A DNA stretch of 20,321 nucleotides. It comes from a virus. The stretch covers positions 1-20,321 of IMG/VR virus record IMGVR_UViG_3300014306_000018, one strand, 5' to 3'. Made by a program: the position numbers and the translations under genes. The notes below the pieces were generated by a model. It saw only the letters and a list, made by a program, of their open reading frames with translations, ran no database searches and was not told the DNA's origin. Below, one piece after another: positions 17,751 to 20,321 of this stretch; within the stretch, counting starts at the first letter, position 1, and every line of letters starts with the position of its first letter.

Positions 17751-19634
17751 ATGGCTATTGCCGACGATTTCGAGATCCAGGCCGATAAGGACATCCGGTA
17801 CACGGGCTCGACTGCCAACTACACGGTTCTCGAGTTTCACCAGTGGCTCCAGGATGCTGCCGATGACGCGGCTGGAACTCCGGACGACTACATGGACATC
17901 ACGAAGGCCACGCCTTCTGACAAGTCGTTCGACACCATCATCAACCTCATCAACGGGTACAACATCGACGACACCACTGCGCAGCATCTGTACAACGGCT
18001 CGATCATCCAGTACGGCGGTGACGAGATCTACGATGGCTTTGCGGTCGTTGCCCCTGCTGGTGTGTACGTGTACGCACTCCAGGATGGCGCAGTCGTGAC
18101 CCCGAACTTCTGGACGACCGGACTCAACGCCGATGCTGGCGCTGGCCTCTCGCACCAGTTCATGCTCAAGGTGCGCACTGGTGGTCAGGACATCGATGGT
18201 CGACGCCTCATCTTCATGACCCGTGAGTTCAACTACACGTACCTCGAGTACACCGTGAACGGCTCTGCCCGTGGTGTGAACGTGGTGCCGTTCACCGGTT
18301 GGACCGACGACCTCTTCAACCAGACCGCTTCTGGCTCGATGACCTCGAGCCCGTACAGCGATGTCGCCCTTGACAACGTCGGCTACACGCCGCTGGACGT
18401 CAATGCCGACCTCGCCAACGAGTACTACTACGCCGAGTGGGACCTCAACGGAGCGTCCGTGCAGAACGGATACGAGCGCTGGAAGTACCTCACCCGACGT
18501 GGCGAGACGAACACTCTCTATGGCCTTCCTGGCGAAGTCTTCCGTGGCATCACCCATGAGATCACCGTAGACAACGGCAACGGTGGCACTTGGGTCGAGC
18601 CAGAGGAAGTGACGTGGGCCACTGGAACGGGCCAGTTGCTGGCGGTGAACAACACCACCGCTGCATCGGCCACGATGATGTGGATCCAACTCCTGACCGG
18701 TGTCGCTCCGACCGATGGCCAGACCATCAGCGGCGCGACTGCCACGAATGAGGTCAACGTGACGGTCGATACCGTCGCCGTGTCTGCTCCGTTCTGCGGA
18801 ACCTCGACCGGCGCGAACATCATCGGTGCATATGGCTTCGGCATCCAGCCGACAGACATCGCTACATCCGATACCTTGACCGCCCTCGATGGCTTCCCGT
18901 ACAGCCCACCGAACTATGTGACCTTCACCGTTGGTGGCTTGGCGACAGGCGAGGACTATGTCTTCGTGGCACCGCTTGGATACCGCTTCCAGTACGACAA
19001 CGAGGGCGGCACTCCACCGTTCGTCGTTGGAGAGACTCTGACGTTCAGCACGCCAGCAACGGCTGTGGTGGCCCAGGTCATCGACTGGGGCGCATACGGT
19101 GAACTCACGACCGGCCCGATCCTGACTGGAACGCTCCCGTTGAACAACGACACGTTCACTGGTGGCACCAGCAACGCGACCGGCGACGTGAACGGTACGG
19201 TGGTACCGGACGCGAACCTCCGACAGTTGATCCTCAATACATCGCTCTCAGCGACCAACGAGACTGCTGTGGTGGTCACCACGTCCATCCCGACAGATAC
19301 CCCGTCAAGCGGGACCATCCGCGTTCAGCGTGATAACGGTGTCTACTCGAGGATCCCGTACTCGTCATGGTCGAGCAGCACGTTCACCATCGGGTCAACG
19401 GACTTCTCGTCGAACAACGCGACTGCGCCGAGCAACGTGTTCATCTCCTACATCGACACGATCTGCGGGTCTGATGAGGAATCGTTCGTTGGCATCTATG
19501 CAGCCAACAGGAGCTTGTTCATCAGGGTTCGCGACGGAGGTGGGTCACCGATCAAGACCTTCGAGTCGACCGGTACTCTCACGAATGCCGGTGGTACAGC
19601 GACCGCCGTTCGAACTTCGGACGCCGCTTCGTAA
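17751..19634 (+). CDS. Large structural-type protein, 627 aa
   Basis: ATG 17751 with AGGAG about 9 nt upstream. The product is rich in Thr, Ser, Gly and Asn, has only two Cys and is beta-dominated throughout, as in tail-fibre, baseplate or decoration proteins. The first 250 residues (starting AIADDFEIQADKDIRYTGST) look like one domain; the rest contains repetitive beta segments (TGVAPTDGQTISGATATNEV; TGTLPLNNDTFTGGTSNAT). It could be a receptor-binding or capsid-surface protein; no enzyme motif seen. The many Ser/Thr residues and the upstream glycosyltransferases make it a candidate glycosylation target (inference). Confidence 0.75.
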   Translation: MAIADDFEIQADKDIRYTGSTANYTVLEFHQWLQDAADDAAGTPDDYMDITKATPSDKSFDTIINLINGYNIDDTTAQHLYNGSIIQYGGDEIYDGFAVVAPAGVYVYALQDGAVVTPNFWTTGLNADAGAGLSHQFMLKVRTGGQDIDGRRLIFMTREFNYTYLEYTVNGSARGVNVVPFTGWTDDLFNQTASGSMTSSPYSDVALDNVGYTPLDVNADLANEYYYAEWDLNGASVQNGYERWKYLTRRGETNTLYGLPGEVFRGITHEITVDNGNGGTWVEPEEVTWATGTGQLLAVNNTTAASATMMWIQLLTGVAPTDGQTISGATATNEVNVTVDTVAVSAPFCGTSTGANIIGAYGFGIQPTDIATSDTLTALDGFPYSPPNYVTFTVGGLATGEDYVFVAPLGYRFQYDNEGGTPPFVVGETLTFSTPATAVVAQVIDWGAYGELTTGPILTGTLPLNNDTFTGGTSNATGDVNGTVVPDANLRQLILNTSLSATNETAVVVTTSIPTDTPSSGTIRVQRDNGVYSRIPYSSWSSSTFTIGSTDFSSNNATAPSNVFISYIDTICGSDEESFVGIYAANRSLFIRVRDGGGSPIKTFESTGTLTNAGGTATAVRTSDAAS

Positions 19635-19639
19635 CGGGT

Positions 19640-19658
19640 GGGGGGGCGCAAGCCCCCC
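19640..19658 (+). promoter_or_regulatory. GC hairpin with GNRA tetraloop between two structural genes
   Basis: GGGGGGC (19641-19647) and GCCCCCC (19652-19658) pair around a GCAA tetraloop, 6 nt after the stop of the large structural gene and just before the next ribosome binding site. No T-run follows. It may stabilise mRNA ends or attenuate transcription. Confidence 0.5.
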
Positions 19659-19680
19659 TCCTCCACCCTGGAGGTGCTAA

Positions 19681-20321
19681 ATGGCAACCCCTACACTGAC
19701 CCTGATCAACAACGGTGGTCTGACTGACGGCGTACTCAGTAACGCCGACACCAACACGGGGTGGACCGACCTCACCACCCCTGACCCGGACATCAAGGTC
19801 CAGGGAACGAACTCGGCCAGCGGTATCGGTCGTGCCAACAACGAAGACGAGTACTACGACAGCACGACCGCTCCAGTGACTGCTGCTGGCAAGGTGTGGC
19901 GTTGGTGGACTCAGAACGTCAACGTTCCGTATATGGGCACGCTCGCCGGGGCAGACCCGTACGAGATCCTGTTCTACGACGGAACGACGACGACCCGAAG
20001 GGCATATCTCGGCTCTGACACCTATGAGGGTGGATGGGTCTATGTCTTCCAGGACATGGACCTCGTGACTACCGGAAACGGGTGGACCAACAACATCACG
20101 CTGGCGAACGTCCGACGCTGGGGTCATACGACCGGCCACACGGTTAACGCCAAGAACGCCATCAACGTCTGGGGCGACGTGATGCGGTACATGGATGGGT
20201 ACTACATCACTGGTGGCTCGTCCGGTGACAAGGTACTGCTCTCGAACGTATTCGCCGTCGACATGAGCAACACCTATGCCTATGGCATCGTCCAGCGAAG
20301 CCGTGGCGTGTACTTCGGTAC
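19681..20321 (+). CDS. Structural-type protein, partial (213 codons, runs off the window)
   Basis: ATG 19681 with GGAGG 6 nt upstream; the frame stays open to the window end. The sequence starts MATPTLTLINNGGLTDGVLS and is Thr/Asn/Gly-rich with many Trp and Tyr (KVWRWWTQNVNVPYMGTLAG; GWVYVFQDMDL), beta-dominated as in virion surface or fibre proteins. The pattern ITGGSSGDKVLLSNVF resembles beta-helix or lectin-like repeats in fibres, but this is only an impression. It follows the 17751 gene with a hairpin in the spacer. Confidence 0.72.
   Translation, partial: MATPTLTLINNGGLTDGVLSNADTNTGWTDLTTPDPDIKVQGTNSASGIGRANNEDEYYDSTTAPVTAAGKVWRWWTQNVNVPYMGTLAGADPYEILFYDGTTTTRRAYLGSDTYEGGWVYVFQDMDLVTTGNGWTNNITLANVRRWGHTTGHTVNAKNAINVWGDVMRYMDGYYITGGSSGDKVLLSNVFAVDMSNTYAYGIVQRSRGVYFG

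Noticed and set aside
17691-18689. Minus-strand frame of 332 codons
   Set aside because: Antisense to the well-supported 627-residue structural gene; Val/Arg/His-rich shadow composition and no ribosome binding site.
1-20321. Integrase, attachment site or lysogeny repressor
   Set aside because: None was found; tRNA genes are frequent att sites, but no integrase gene or duplicated tRNA 3' end is visible in this window.

Overview
The window is part of a tailed double-stranded DNA phage genome (Caudoviricetes-like). The large terminase, portal, a small-terminase-like HTH protein and several Thr/Ser/Gly-rich virion-type proteins sit in tightly overlapping genes, next to a long tRNA array. Many genes start with GTG or TTG, coding is GC-rich with mostly C- or G-ending codons, Shine-Dalgarno sites are strong, and every tRNA gene encodes CCA. 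This suggests a high-GC host, possibly an actinobacterium. The host assignment is inference.

Layout. (1) 59-809: two small minus-strand genes of unknown function, with a candidate promoter at 881-909. (2) 1046-3084: a plus-strand run of small overlapping genes, including a 32-residue membrane peptide, a gene that appears to need a -1 frameshift at a CCCTTTT slippery site, and a PAPS-type sulfotransferase homologue. (3) 3085-3247: a convergent intergenic region with several dyads. (4) 3248-5556: 29 tRNA genes, all on the minus strand, mostly separated by 1-3 nt. Read by anticodon they cover all 20 amino acids, including an initiator-like tRNA-Met. (5) 5557-5718: a divergent control region with opposed candidate promoters and overlapping dyads. 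(6) 5719-7638: small genes, a QueD/6-pyruvoyl-tetrahydropterin-synthase-fold protein and a ParB-like nuclease-domain protein. (7) 7711-11711: packaging genes (small and large terminase, portal) and a first structural-type protein, ending at a clear intrinsic terminator. (8) 11773-12953: an HTH-like protein and a calcineurin-like metallophosphoesterase, ending at a second terminator. (9) 13095-17220: a sugar-handling cluster (glycosyltransferase, methyltransferase, NAD-dependent sugar epimerase/dehydratase, two more glycosyltransferases) interrupted by a small virion-type gene. (10) 17751-20321: a large structural-type protein and a second one cut by the window end.

How it fits together. Overlapping stops and starts imply translational coupling within the runs. 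The placement of three glycosyltransferases, a methyltransferase and an epimerase among Thr/Ser-rich virion-type genes suggests a phage-encoded system that builds and attaches a glycan to virion proteins. The sulfotransferase could add to it, but that link is speculative. The tRNA array is the most striking element: a nearly self-contained decoding set with several structurally odd members.
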